A DNA stretch of 64,000 nucleotides from assembly GCF_000719865.1 (NCBI RefSeq), contig NZ_JOID01000025.1, positions 1-64,000 of the forward strand. The letters are read 5' to 3'. The translations under genes were made by a program, and so were the position numbers. Below the pieces are notes generated by a model, which was not told the origin of the DNA, did not search any database, and saw only the letters and a program-made list of their open reading frames with translations. The DNA comes from Streptomyces albus subsp. albus (lineage in GTDB: Bacteria; Actinomycetota; Actinomycetes; Streptomycetales; Streptomycetaceae). Of the stretch, positions 28,354 through 39,604 are shown piece by piece. The number at the start of each line of letters is the position of its first letter. The first letter of the stretch is position 1.

Positions 28354-29292
28354 GTGAGGGACACACGAGAGAGCCGGCTGCTCCTGGTGCTGCTGATCGC
28401 CATCGCGTTCGCACTGATCACGGTGGACATCCGCGGCGGTGAGGAGTCGCCGCTGGACGGCGCCCGGGAGGTCGCCGCATCGGCCTTCGGGCCGGTGGAG
28501 AACGGCGTCGCGTCCGCCGTCGACCCGATCGGCAACGCCATCGGCGCCGTCCGCGACTCGGGCGAGCGGCACAGCCGCATCGCGGCCCTGGAACGGGAGA
28601 ACGCCGCCCTGAAGCTCAAACTCGGCAGCGACGACCGCACCCGCAGCCGCGCTGGCGAACTCGACAAGATGCTCAGAACCGCCGGCGCCGGCCAGTACGG
28701 CATCAAGGGCGCCCAGGTCATCGCCATAGGAGCGGCCCAGGGCTTCTCCTGGACGGTCACCATCGACGTCGGCAGCGAGGACGGCATCGCCCGCGACATG
28801 ACCGTGCTCAACGGCGACGGCCTCGTCGGACGCGTCACCACCGTCGGCCCCTCGACCGCCACCGTGCTGCTCGCCAACGACCCCGACTTCACCGTCGGCA
28901 CCCGGCTGGAGGGCAGCGGCGAACTCGGCTTCGCCACCGGCCAGGGCGGCCGCGACCTCCGCGTCCAGCTGCTCAACGGCAAGACCGTGGTCAAGAAGGG
29001 CGACCGGATGGTCACCTTCGGCTCCCAGGGCGGCAAGCCCTTCGTCGCCGGCGTGCCCGTCGGCGAGGTCACCCGCGTCGACCCCTCCCGGGGAGAACTC
29101 ACCCGCACGGTGCAGGTCCGGCCCTTCGTCGGCTTCACCAAGCTCGACATCGTCGGCGTCGTCGTCCAGCCGCCCCGCAAGAACCCACGCGATGCCGTGC
29201 TGCCGCCGAAGCCGAAGCAGCCGAAGCCGACGCCCACGGTGACGGTCACCGCCACGCCCACCGCCTCCATCCCCGCCCCCGACGGGAACTGA
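28354..29292 (+). CDS. mreC: Rod-shape determining protein MreC
   Basis: This 312-residue protein has a short cytoplasmic N-terminus, one membrane helix (LLLVLLIAIAFALITVD, about 9-25), a coiled coil (RIAALERENAALKLKL, about 75-90) and a beta-rich extracellular domain (about 110-280). A Pro/Lys/Thr-rich tail follows. It links the MreB cytoskeleton to wall synthases outside the membrane. GTG 28354 (VRDTRESR) is the first start that keeps the membrane helix near the N-terminus. The mreD gene follows after 3 bases. Confidence 0.93.
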   Translation: MRDTRESRLLLVLLIAIAFALITVDIRGGEESPLDGAREVAASAFGPVENGVASAVDPIGNAIGAVRDSGERHSRIAALERENAALKLKLGSDDRTRSRAGELDKMLRTAGAGQYGIKGAQVIAIGAAQGFSWTVTIDVGSEDGIARDMTVLNGDGLVGRVTTVGPSTATVLLANDPDFTVGTRLEGSGELGFATGQGGRDLRVQLLNGKTVVKKGDRMVTFGSQGGKPFVAGVPVGEVTRVDPSRGELTRTVQVRPFVGFTKLDIVGVVVQPPRKNPRDAVLPPKPKQPKPTPTVTVTATPTASIPAPDGN

Positions 29293-29295
29293 CCG

Positions 29296-30003
29296 ATGCG
29301 CCTCAACCGGATCCTGCTCTCCGCGGCCCTCGTCGTCGTCGCCCTCGTCATCCAGGTGAGCGTGCTCGCCCGGCTGCAGCTGCCCGGCGCCGTCCCCGAC
29401 CTGACCCTCCTGGTCGTCCTCGGACTGGCCCTCGTCTACGGCCATGTCAGCGGCGCCCTGATCGGCTTCAGCGCCGGCCTGCTCGCCGACCTCGCGCCCC
29501 CGGCCGACCACGCCGTCGGCCGCTACGCCCTCGTCCTCTGCCTGATCGGTTACCTGACCGGCCTGGCCAAGCCGGAGAGCGGCCGGCTCCGCTCGGCCAC
29601 CGCCCCCCTGCTGGCCGTCGTCATCGCGGCCATCGGCACCACCCTGCTCTACGCGGGCGTCGGCGCCCTCGTCGGCGACACCTCCGCCCGCCAGGTCGGC
29701 CTGCCCGGCCTGCTCGCCACGGCCGCCCTCTACGACCTGCTGCTGGCGCCCTTCGTCGTCCCCGGGGTGATGGCGCTGGCCCGCCGCACCGAGAGCGACC
29801 CGCTGGCGGAGTCCGCGGGCGGCACCGGCAGCGGCAAGGGCGCCTACGGCAACTGGCTGAGCAGCGGCACCGGGCAGCGGCTCGGCCTCGGGCGCGGCGG
29901 CCGGGGCGGAGGCCGCATCGGCGGCCAGCGCGGCGGGCTGCTGGGCGGCGGCCGGCCCGCCAGGGTCCGCGCGTCCCGCATCAAGGGGGTCAAGCGGCTG
30001 TGA
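29296..30003 (+). CDS. mreD: Rod-shape determining protein MreD
   Basis: This 235-residue protein has five or six membrane helices in residues 5-165 (VPDLTLLVVLGLALVYG, YALVLCLIGYLTGLAK). A Gly/Arg-rich cytoplasmic tail (about 180-235; GGRGGGRIGGQRGG) follows, much longer than in rod-shaped bacteria. It works with MreC and PBP2. Its start lies 3 bases after mreC. Confidence 0.92.
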   Translation: MRLNRILLSAALVVVALVIQVSVLARLQLPGAVPDLTLLVVLGLALVYGHVSGALIGFSAGLLADLAPPADHAVGRYALVLCLIGYLTGLAKPESGRLRSATAPLLAVVIAAIGTTLLYAGVGALVGDTSARQVGLPGLLATAALYDLLLAPFVVPGVMALARRTESDPLAESAGGTGSGKGAYGNWLSSGTGQRLGLGRGGRGGGRIGGQRGGLLGGGRPARVRASRIKGVKRL

Positions 30004-30097
30004 GGACGCGCCCGGGCACCCCCGTACGACCCGACGACCGAGCCGGCCGGGCCGCGCGCACGGCACCGCCGGCGGCAGCACCCCAGGGGGCAGCGCA

Positions 30098-32227
30098 GTG
30101 AGCAACATCCCGGAGACCGGGCGGACCTCCCGGGTCACCATCCGGCTCATCGCCATCCAGATCCTGGTCTTCTCCCTCCTCGCCACCCTCGCCGGGCGGC
30201 TCTGGTACATCCAGATCCGCAACGGCGACGAGTACACGGCCGAGGCCGCGGGCAACCACGTCCAGCAGGTCGTCAAACCGGCCGTCCGCGGCTCCATCCT
30301 CGACGCCCGCGGCGTGCCGCTCGCCGACAACGAGACCCGTCTCGTCGTCTCCGCCAGCCGCACCGAACTGCTGAAGATGCGGGACGACGGCGAGGCCGTG
30401 CTGACCCGGCTCGCCGGTGTGCTCGGCATGGAGCCCAAGGAGGTCCTGGAGAAGGTCCGCCTGTGCGACGCCGAGACCAAGCAGCCCTGCTGGAACGGCT
30501 CCCCCTACCAGCCCATCCCGATCACCGACGAGGCGACGGCGCAGCAGGCGCTGACCATCCGCGAGCGCGCCGAGGACTTCCCCGGCATCACCGCCGAGCC
30601 CACCGCCGTACGCCGCTACGCCGCGCCCGGCGGCGCGGACACCGCCCAGGTCCTCGGCTATCTGTCGCCCGTCACCGACGAGGAGATCAAGGAGGCCGAG
30701 GACACCGACTCGCCCTTCCTCCGCTCGGACCAGGTCGGCCGCTCCGGCCTGGAGCGGTCCTACGACAAGTGGCTGCGCGGCAAGGCCGGCGTCACCCGGT
30801 ACGAGGTGGACAAGCTCGGCCGCGTGATGGGCATGACCGAGAGCGACCCGGCCGTGGCCGGACACAACGTGATCACGAGCATCGACGCCCGGGTGCAGGC
30901 GCTCGCCGAGAAGGAACTGCACCTGGCGATGAAGGAAGCCCGCAAGCAGCACGACCGCAACACCAACCGCAACTACGAGGCCGACGCCGGCGCCATCGTC
31001 GTGATGGAGGCCAAGACCGGCCGGGTCGTCGCCATGGCCTCCAACCCGGACTACGACCCGAACGCCTGGGTCGGCGGCATCTCCGGCAAGGACTACGCCA
31101 AGATGACCAACAAGAAGTCCAACTACCCGCTGCTCAACCGGGCGATCCAGGGCCAGGCCGCCCCCGGCTCCATCTTCAAGGTCATCCCGACCGCCGCCGC
31201 CGTCAACGCCGGCTACGACTTCAACGGCAACTACGCCTGCACCAGCTCATACAGCATCGGCAACCAGGTCTTCAAGAACTTCGAGTCACAGGACCACGGC
31301 CTGATCGACCTCGGCCGGGCGCTGGAGGTCTCCTGCGACACCGTCTTCTACCGCCTCTCGCACCAGGAGTGGCGCAAGGACGGCGGCCTCAAGCCGAAGA
31401 AGAACGCCAAGAACTGGTTCTACGAGACCGCCCACCAGTTCGGCCTCGGCGAGAAGACCGGCATCGACCTCCCCAACGAGGTCACCGGCCGCGTCCCCGA
31501 CCGCCAGTGGAAGCAGGACTTCTGGAAGGCCAACAAGGAGAACTGGTGCGAGCGCGCCAAGCAGTGGCCCAAGAAGAAGGACTACGTCACCGTCCTCTCC
31601 CGGGAGAACTGCCTGGCCGGCATGAAACTGCACGCCTATGACTCGGTGAACTACTCCATCGGCCAGGGCGACACCCTCGTCACCCCCATACAGATGGCGT
31701 CGGTCTACGCCGCCATCAGCAACGGCGGCACCCTCCACACCCCGACCGTCGGCAAGGCGATCGTAAGCCCCGACGGCAAGGAGGTCGAGGAGATCGAGCC
31801 GAAGGCACACGGCAAACTGCCCGTCGACAAGAAGACGATGCGGCAGATGGACAAGGCCCTGGAGGGCGTCGCCACCCGCGGCACCGCCGCCTGGCGCTTC
31901 GGCGGCTGGCCGCAGGACAAGATTCCGATGCACGCCAAGACCGGCACCGCCGAGGTCTACGGCAAGCAGACGACCTCCTGGTTCGCCACGTACACCGAGG
32001 ACTACGCGATCGTCATGACGATCTCCCAGGGCGGCACCGGCTCCGGCGCCTCCGCCCCCGCCGTGCGCAACATCTACAACGCGCTCTACGGCATCGACGA
32101 GAAGGGCGGCATCAACAAGAAGAAGGCGCTGCTGCCCAAGCCGCAGAAGAACCTGCCGGAGATCCGCGAGGACGGCTCGATCAAGGCGGCCGCGATGCCC
32201 AAGGCCGGACGGAGGGGCGGCGAGTGA
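30098..32227 (+). CDS. mrdA: Penicillin-binding protein 2 (class B transpeptidase)
   Basis: This 709-residue peptidoglycan transpeptidase has a membrane anchor (VFSLLATLAGRLWYI, about 17-31), a dimerisation domain and the penicilloyl-serine transpeptidase domain. Active-site motifs are S358-I-F-K, SxN-like SVN in YDSVNYS, and KTGTAEV. It cross-links side wall or spore wall together with RodA. The GTG at 30098 follows CAGGGGGCAG. A 4-base overlap with rodA (GTGA) shows coupling with its partner glycosyltransferase. Confidence 0.95.
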   Translation: MSNIPETGRTSRVTIRLIAIQILVFSLLATLAGRLWYIQIRNGDEYTAEAAGNHVQQVVKPAVRGSILDARGVPLADNETRLVVSASRTELLKMRDDGEAVLTRLAGVLGMEPKEVLEKVRLCDAETKQPCWNGSPYQPIPITDEATAQQALTIRERAEDFPGITAEPTAVRRYAAPGGADTAQVLGYLSPVTDEEIKEAEDTDSPFLRSDQVGRSGLERSYDKWLRGKAGVTRYEVDKLGRVMGMTESDPAVAGHNVITSIDARVQALAEKELHLAMKEARKQHDRNTNRNYEADAGAIVVMEAKTGRVVAMASNPDYDPNAWVGGISGKDYAKMTNKKSNYPLLNRAIQGQAAPGSIFKVIPTAAAVNAGYDFNGNYACTSSYSIGNQVFKNFESQDHGLIDLGRALEVSCDTVFYRLSHQEWRKDGGLKPKKNAKNWFYETAHQFGLGEKTGIDLPNEVTGRVPDRQWKQDFWKANKENWCERAKQWPKKKDYVTVLSRENCLAGMKLHAYDSVNYSIGQGDTLVTPIQMASVYAAISNGGTLHTPTVGKAIVSPDGKEVEEIEPKAHGKLPVDKKTMRQMDKALEGVATRGTAAWRFGGWPQDKIPMHAKTGTAEVYGKQTTSWFATYTEDYAIVMTISQGGTGSGASAPAVRNIYNALYGIDEKGGINKKKALLPKPQKNLPEIREDGSIKAAAMPKAGRRGGE

Positions 32228-33423
32228 CCGCGCCCGGCTTCGGCTTCTCCGTCAGCCGCTACACCCCCCGGCAGGGCGCCTGGGGCCGGCTCACCGCGCG
32301 CGACTCGATACTCCGCCGCCTCGACTGGCCCATGCTGCTGGCCGCGCTGGCGCTCTCCGGCCTCGGCTCTCTGCTGGTCTGGTCGGCCACCCGCAACCGC
32401 ACCGAGCTCAACAACGGCGACCCGTACGACTTCCTGGTGCGCCACACCCTGAACGTCGGCATCGGCCTGGCGCTCATGGTGGGCACCGTCTGGCTCGGCC
32501 ACCGCACCCTGCGCGGCGCGGTGCCGATCCTCTACGGGCTCTCCCTGGTCCTGGTCGCCCTCGTGCTGACACCGCTGGGCACCACCATCAACGGCGCGCA
32601 CGCCTGGCTCGACATCGGCGGCTTCTCCCTCCAGCCGTCCGAGTTCACCAAGGTCACCATCATCCTCGGCATGGCGATGCTGCTGGCCGCGCGGGTGGAC
32701 GCGGGCGACCGGGTCCACCCCGACCACCGGACCGTGGTGCAGGCCCTGGCCCTCGCGGCCGTGCCGATGGCCATCATCATGCTGATGCCCGACCTCGGCT
32801 CCGTGATGGTCATGGCGGTGATAGTGCTGGGCGTGCTGCTGGCCTCCGGCGCCTCCAACCGCTGGGTCTTCGGGCTGATGGGCACCGGCGCCGCCGGCGC
32901 CGTCCTCGTCTGGCAGCTCGGTGTGCTCGACGAATACCAGATCAACCGGTTCGCCGCCTTCGCCAACCCCGAGCTCGACCCGGCCGGCGTCGGCTACAAC
33001 ACCAACCAGGCCCGGATCGCCATCGGCTCCGGCGGCCTCTACGGCACCGGGCTCTTCAACGGCACCCAGACCACCGGCCAGTTCGTACCGGAGCAGCAGA
33101 CCGACTTCATCTTCACCGTGGCCGGCGAGGAGCTCGGCTTCCTCGGCGCCGGCCTCATCATCCTGCTGCTCGGCGTCGTCCTCTGGCGCGCCTGCCGCAT
33201 CGCCCGGGACACCACCGAGCTGTACGGCACGATCGTCGCCGCCGGCATCATCGCCTGGTTCGCCTTCCAGTCCTTCGAGAACATCGGGATGACCCTCGGC
33301 ATCATGCCCGTCGCCGGCCTGCCGCTGCCCTTCGTCTCCTACGGCGGCACCTCGATGTTCGCCGTCTGGATCGCGGTCGGCCTGCTCCAGTCCATCAAGG
33401 TGCAGCGGCCCCTCTCGGCCTGA
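32224..33423 (+). CDS. rodA: RodA, SEDS-family peptidoglycan glycosyltransferase
   Basis: This 399-residue membrane protein has about ten helices and the SEDS landmarks: NGAHAWLDIGGFSLQPSEF in part (WLDIG and LQPSEFTK), the catalytic-loop Asp in EQQTDFIFTVAGEELGF, and PFVSYGG near the C-terminus. SEDS proteins polymerise lipid II. It overlaps the pbp2 stop by four bases, and the pair forms the wall-synthesis unit. It is the S. coelicolor sfr-type gene of this cluster. A TACGCT hexamer downstream (33502 region) may drive the next gene. Confidence 0.95.
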   Translation: MTAPGFGFSVSRYTPRQGAWGRLTARDSILRRLDWPMLLAALALSGLGSLLVWSATRNRTELNNGDPYDFLVRHTLNVGIGLALMVGTVWLGHRTLRGAVPILYGLSLVLVALVLTPLGTTINGAHAWLDIGGFSLQPSEFTKVTIILGMAMLLAARVDAGDRVHPDHRTVVQALALAAVPMAIIMLMPDLGSVMVMAVIVLGVLLASGASNRWVFGLMGTGAAGAVLVWQLGVLDEYQINRFAAFANPELDPAGVGYNTNQARIAIGSGGLYGTGLFNGTQTTGQFVPEQQTDFIFTVAGEELGFLGAGLIILLLGVVLWRACRIARDTTELYGTIVAAGIIAWFAFQSFENIGMTLGIMPVAGLPLPFVSYGGTSMFAVWIAVGLLQSIKVQRPLSA

Positions 33424-33544
33424 GCCCGGCCGCGCCGCCGCCCTCGGTCCGTCCCCGTGCCGCCCCCGTTCCGTCCGCGTCCGCCCGGTCCCGAACGGGC
33501 GGTACGCTGGATGGTCCCCCTATCCGCTCATGAGAGACACCGCG

Positions 33545-35487
<1,943 letters not shown>

Positions 35488-35491
<4 letters not shown>

Positions 35492-35715
35492 GCAGGTCAG
35501 GGAGGCCGTTACCTCTCCCTGAGCGCGCCCGTGAGGCGGTAGTCGAGGCGCTGGCCAAACTGTCCGAGAATGAGCGGGAGCAGGCCGTACAGGCGCTCTC
35601 TCGGATGGGTGCTCGACGTATGGAGCGAACCCCTGCCCCCGCTCCTCGTGCGCCGATACCGACAGATACAGAAGCGTCCCGAGTGTCCGTCTCCGCCTCA
35701 ATCGAGTGGGTGTAG
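35488..35715 (+). CDS. Small protein at the left end of the element (75 aa)
   Basis: The GTG at 35488 overlaps the stop of the chimeric radical SAM gene and is preceded by GGGAGGGGAA (35478-35487), so it is translated from, or coupled to, that message. The product has a basic start, an amphipathic helix (REAVVEALAKLSENEREQAVQALSRM in parts: AVVEALAKL, EREQAVQAL) and a Pro/Ala tail. It resembles no family I recognise. A small DNA-binding or excision-related protein is possible but unsupported. Confidence 0.5.
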
Positions 35716-36204
35716 CCGGACCCCTGCCCACACGCAGAAAAGGGCCCCGACCTTCCCGAGTCGTTCATGACCAGGAAGAGCCGGGGCTCTGTGTGTTGTC
35801 GCTGCTGTGTGACTGTGTGATGGCCGTTGAGTGAGCGGCTGAGGAAGTTGGGCCCGAGGCTGCGTGATCTCTTGCGAGCGTGGTGCGTGGCGAGTCCCTG
35901 GCCGGTCGGGTGGCTGTCGACGTGCGCCGACTCGGACCGGAGGGGCGGGGGATGACCCGCGAGTACGGGACCCCCACCGCCGTGTCTTACCGGCCAAGAT
36001 CGCGCCACGGTTTCAGGGTCGATCAAACCCGCACGATCCGGTCCGAGAACTCGCGGTGAAGGCGGTGCAAGTGAGAGGCCAGTGCCTCGTGAGTGGGCCA
36101 ATCGTTCAGGTGGCGGACGGTGCGCGGCCGCATGGCTTCGCCCGTGAACGTTGTACTTGCCGCGTTCAGCATGCTCAAGCTTCAGATCCGGCTCGTTGCC
36201 ACCG

Positions 36205-36339
36205 TCAAGGAGGGTGACAAACGTCGGCAACGGCGGCAGCCAGGGAGAGCCCAATGCGGCGCTGGGCCTGCCAGGCGTCAAGCTTGCGATGGCAGGACTT
36301 CGCCAACGGCGCGTAGTGCTCAGGGTCGGCGGAGCTCAT
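36205..36339 (-). CDS. Possible 44-residue gene remnant
   Basis: Starting at the ATG at 36339 on the minus strand, the frame encodes MSSADPEHYAPLAKSCHRK, a tract with WQAQRRIGLSLAAAVADV, and then a stop. Composition looks protein-like and helical, unlike the other frames here. It may be the start of an eroded accessory gene. I do not recognise a family. Confidence 0.25.
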   Translation of the reverse strand: MSSADPEHYAPLAKSCHRKLDAWQAQRRIGLSLAAAVADVCHPP

Positions 36340-36577
36340 AGCATCACGACCGTCTCATGGGACTTGAAATCTTCTGGTGCGAGTGGCAGGCCAAGCCCCT
36401 CGACGGACGGTGCGGCGGTCGACGTCGAGTGCATGAGCCGCACCGGCCGCACAGGTCACCAGGGGTTCCGGCGCCTCTGCACATCGTTCGCTGTCGTCGA
36501 GCGAGCCGAGGAGTGTCGGTTCAGGCCCCCTGTCGGTCGTTCCCCCGTGGTTGACAGGGGCTCTGTGCTGTACGCAA

Positions 36578-36611
36578 AGACCCCGCCTGCCGGTGGTGAC
36601 AGACGGGGTCT
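36578..36611 (-). terminator. Integrase terminator
   Basis: 12-base arms (36578-36589 with 36600-36611, one mismatch) enclose a 10-base loop. On the minus strand the stem is followed by TTTG. It lies about 65 bases after the integrase stop. Confidence 0.7.
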
Positions 36612-36675
36612 CGAAGGTGAGCCGGTTACGGAGGGTCGAAGCTGGCCGGCGCGGAGAGTGATCGGCGCCAGAGCC

Positions 36676-38289
36676 TCACAGCTCGACGGCGAACGCGTCC
36701 TCCTTGATGACCAGCCGGTCTTGCGCATCCTTGGGGAGGAGGACTCGAAGGCTCACGTTCGGGGCGCGCTGCCCCTTCACCTTCGTGCGGGTCACCTCGC
36801 ACTTGATGCCGACTCGACGGGCGTCCTCCTCCAGCGCTTCGAGCCCTCCCGACTCCCAGCGTTCGCACCACGTCTCGCCGTTGTGGACGTTCTCCCATCT
36901 GTCCTGAAGGGTCGCAGGGTCGACGGCATCCAAGTCCTTCAAGAGCTTGTCGAGCGTCGCCTGAGCCTGCTCCCGAGCGAACGCTGAAGAGGCGTACCGT
37001 CCTCCCGCTTCGAGCTCCCTCATGTAGTACGCCGCAGACTCCTTCAGCCGCTTCACTTCCGACCGCATCTCCGACGCCTCGGCGTACTCGCGCACTTGCA
37101 CGGGGAAGCCGCCGAGAGCCTTCAGGAGGCGCTGCGAGAGAGCGAGGTAGAGGGCATCGGGGGCAGGGATGCCGAGCCCTCCGCTCTTACAGTCGGTGCA
37201 CCGCATGTAGGAGTAGGAGCGCCCTTTGTTCGAGGTTTTCTTGACGAGCATGTGTCCCTTGCAGTCCGCGCACACGATGACCCCCAGGAAGCGGGTCGCC
37301 CCTCCCGGCTGCCGAGGCGGCTGTTTCCTCGACCGGCCGTCGAGCACCGCCTGAAGAGAGTCGAACTCCTCCTGAGTGAAGATCTCCGGAGCGACCCGTA
37401 TCGGCTTGCCCTGCCTGTCGAGCACGAACCGAGAGCGGCGCACTCCTCCGTGCTTGTGCTCCTCGGTGCGGTAGCCGAGCGTGGCAGGGTTGCGGAGACG
37501 GCGGAGGAGAGTCGTCGTCGTGAGCCCTTCGCTCATGAGTCCCGAACGAACCATGCACCGGACCATGAACCGAGCCGACCGACCGCGCAGAGCCATGCGC
37601 CGAGCCCAGTGCAGAGCCGTGCGCGCATCGGGGTCGACGGCCAGCCGGGGGCGTCCATCCCTTCCCTCTTCCGTGACGTATCCGTACGCCGGCTTGCCGA
37701 CGAGCCACGCATCCTGAGTCTTGGCGTACTCCCACAGGGACGTGACGCGGGTCGACGTGTTGCCCGCTTCGATCTCCGCGATACCGCCGATGACCGTAAC
37801 GAGAACTTTGCCGATGGTCGTAGACAGGTCGATCGGGTCGTTCTTCGATACGAGGTTCTTCCCGTATCGCTCCGCCCACTGGACCATGACCGATAGGTCC
37901 GACAGGTTGCGGATGAAGCGGTCCAGCTTCCAGAAGAGCAGAGCATCAAACTCGGGTGCTCGGTCGTTCAGCCACTCGCCGAGGCTCTTGCGCTTCCACG
38001 GCGGAACCTTCGTTGCCGAGACGTTCAGGTCCGATGCGACGCCGACGACCCGATACCCCTTCTCCCTGGCGAGTAGGCGTAGGTCGAGTTCCTGCCGGAC
38101 GGGGGACGTCGTGTCGTCGGTGAACACGGACAGGCGGACCGAGAGCAGGGCTCGGGGGGAGTCCTCGGGGAGCAGGGCCTCGACCTGCTTCAGCTCCTCC
38201 AGTAGCGCCAGGTCTGCCGGTGTCCACTCGGCCTCGACGTCGTATGCAGCCCGCTCGGCCGCCGTTGCTCGCTTGCTCTTCGTTGCCAC
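36676..38289 (-). CDS. int: Large serine recombinase (phage-type integrase)
   Basis: This 537-residue site-specific recombinase has an N-terminal resolvase-type catalytic domain. The nucleophile is Ser54 in VRLSVFTDD, followed by SPVRQELDLR and the Arg-rich LFWKLDRFIRNLSDL helix that positions the DNA. A recombinase domain (about 190-300; GKPAYGYV, LLRRLRNPATLGY) and a zinc ribbon (VCADC...RCTDC, about 335-365) follow. A coiled-coil C-terminal region (about 400-460) completes the family plan. No frameshift is seen, so it may still be active. The start is GTG 38289, next to the right junction, as is usual for integrase genes beside their att site. It presumably catalysed insertion between the two CAG cores. 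Confidence 0.92.
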   Translation of the reverse strand: MATKSKRATAAERAAYDVEAEWTPADLALLEELKQVEALLPEDSPRALLSVRLSVFTDDTTSPVRQELDLRLLAREKGYRVVGVASDLNVSATKVPPWKRKSLGEWLNDRAPEFDALLFWKLDRFIRNLSDLSVMVQWAERYGKNLVSKNDPIDLSTTIGKVLVTVIGGIAEIEAGNTSTRVTSLWEYAKTQDAWLVGKPAYGYVTEEGRDGRPRLAVDPDARTALHWARRMALRGRSARFMVRCMVRSGLMSEGLTTTTLLRRLRNPATLGYRTEEHKHGGVRRSRFVLDRQGKPIRVAPEIFTQEEFDSLQAVLDGRSRKQPPRQPGGATRFLGVIVCADCKGHMLVKKTSNKGRSYSYMRCTDCKSGGLGIPAPDALYLALSQRLLKALGGFPVQVREYAEASEMRSEVKRLKESAAYYMRELEAGGRYASSAFAREQAQATLDKLLKDLDAVDPATLQDRWENVHNGETWCERWESGGLEALEEDARRVGIKCEVTRTKVKGQRAPNVSLRVLLPKDAQDRLVIKEDAFAVEL

Positions 38290-38330
38290 GACCAGCAGGT
38301 TACCGGTTGTGGTGGCGTTTCACTCTATGG

Positions 38331-38400
38331 CAGATGGGCACCACCATCCAGATCCGGGGGAGAAGCTGCTGGCCACTCACGGTCGTCGAGCAGCCGGTAC
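38331..38400 (+). pseudogene. attR and orphaned 3' end of the radical SAM gene
   Basis: From the CAG core at 38331 the frame encodes QMGTTIQI, then RGRSCW, then PLTVVEQP. The family ending is of the form CPQMGT/DT-xIQIGPTGKKLLPLTVV, so this is the host gene's original 3' end. About 7 bases are missing after ATC and one G is added after the CTGCTG, changing GPTGEKLL to RGRSCW. Such compensating indels show that selection has ceased. The left part of attR (38305-38330) is element DNA. Confidence 0.75.
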
Positions 38401-38583
38401 GCCGACCGCCACGGCGGGGCTCCGGTCCCGGCGGCCGTGTCCGTGTCGGCGCACCCGTTTCCGCTCCCCTGCGGGAACCTTCGGTGTCCGTCACACGTAC
38501 CCTGGGAAGCAGGACGACCGTGACTCACGAAGGACTGAGCGACCCTGGGCAAGCGACAGCCCGAAGGCCCCCCGCCCGCACCG

Positions 38584-39387
38584 GTGGCGCAGCGCATCCG
38601 TCTGCGCTACACCAAGCGGGGCCGCCTCCGGTTCACCAGCCACCGCGACTTCCAGCGCGCTTTCGAACGAGCACTGCGGCGTGCCGGAGTACCGATGGCG
38701 TACTCGGCCGGCTTCACCCCGCACCCCAAGGTGTCCTACGCCAATGCCGCACCCACCGGCACGGGCAGTGAGGCCGAGTTCCTGGAGATCGCGCTCACCG
38801 AGCCCCGCGACCCGGAGAAGCTCGGGGCGCTCCTCGACGCGTCCCTCCCCGCCGGCCTGGACATCACCGACGCGGTCGAGGCCCGGACCTCCGGCCTGGC
38901 CGACCGGCTGCAGGCCTCCCTGTGGGAGCTGCGGCTTCCCGGGGTGAGCCCCGAGGAGGCCCGCCGGGCCGCCGCCGCGTTCCTCGCCGCCGAGTCGGTG
39001 GAGGTCGAACGGCGCACCAAGAACGGGATGCGCACCTTCGACGCGCGCGCCGCCGTCGTACGGCTGGAAGCCGGGGAATCACCGGCTGATGGGCCGGGCG
39101 ACACGGCCTGTGCGATACTGCGCCTGGTAGTACGGCATGCCACACCCGCCGTACGACCCGACGACGTCCTGTCCGGCCTCCGAGCTACGGCCGACCTGGC
39201 GCCGCCGGTCCCCGCAGCGGTGACCAGGCTGGCGCAGGGGCTGCTCGATGAGGAGTCCGGCACGGTGACCGACCCGCTCGTGCCCGACCGCGAGGCTGTC
39301 ACGGCCGCCCCACCCACGGCCGCCGTACCGACCGCCACGACGGAGGCACCGCCGTTCGGCGGAGCAGCGCCGGTGGGTTCCGCGTAA
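38584..39387 (+). CDS. DUF2344 (TIGR03936) protein, partner of the radical SAM gene
   Basis: This 267-residue protein begins RIRLRYTKRGRLRFTSHRD in the family's way (seen as YTKRGRLRF and TSHRDFQRAFERALRR), followed by PMAYSAGFTPHPKVSYA. The first canonical start is GTG 38584. However, the frame extends upstream in conserved style (GKRQPEGPPPAP) to a CTG at 38545, with GAAGGA at 38529-38534 correctly spaced; the true start may be this CTG. The gene is normally adjacent to the radical SAM gene. Function unknown; in related fusions the two domains form one protein, so they probably act together. Confidence 0.88.
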   Translation: MAQRIRLRYTKRGRLRFTSHRDFQRAFERALRRAGVPMAYSAGFTPHPKVSYANAAPTGTGSEAEFLEIALTEPRDPEKLGALLDASLPAGLDITDAVEARTSGLADRLQASLWELRLPGVSPEEARRAAAAFLAAESVEVERRTKNGMRTFDARAAVVRLEAGESPADGPGDTACAILRLVVRHATPAVRPDDVLSGLRATADLAPPVPAAVTRLAQGLLDEESGTVTDPLVPDREAVTAAPPTAAVPTATTEAPPFGGAAPVGSA

Positions 39388-39604
39388 GGACGGTCGTCGA
39401 AGCGCCGCCGACGCACCAGGGAGCCACCCGGGTCCGGCGACGCGTTGACACAGAAGCTTTCGCCGGGCCGTCCCCACGGACCGGCGAGTGAGACGACAGC
39501 TCCCGTGCGGCGCCCAGGCCCCGGACCGCGGAACCGCGCACATCACGCGGGCCGCGACCGGACACCGGCCCGGCGCCCGGGAGCGTGACGGGAGAAACGC
39601 CCGC

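Larger units (their letters stand above)
35716..36675. other. Non-coding or decayed interior of the element
   Basis: These 960 bases hold only short frames without family resemblance, apart from a 44-residue frame at 36205-36339. An imperfect hairpin lies near 35741-35791 (AGGGCCCCG against GCCGGGGCTCT) and may end the small gene. A clearer terminator lies at 36578-36611. The stretch probably contains eroded phage or plasmid genes. Confidence 0.5.

Noticed and set aside
30000..30101. Short GTG frame between mreD and pbp2
   Set aside because: It has about 33 low-complexity residues and then a stop; it is probably spacer.
39445..39450. Perfect TTGACA as the rne -35 box
   Set aside because: No acceptable -10 hexamer lies 16-19 bases downstream, so I did not list a promoter.
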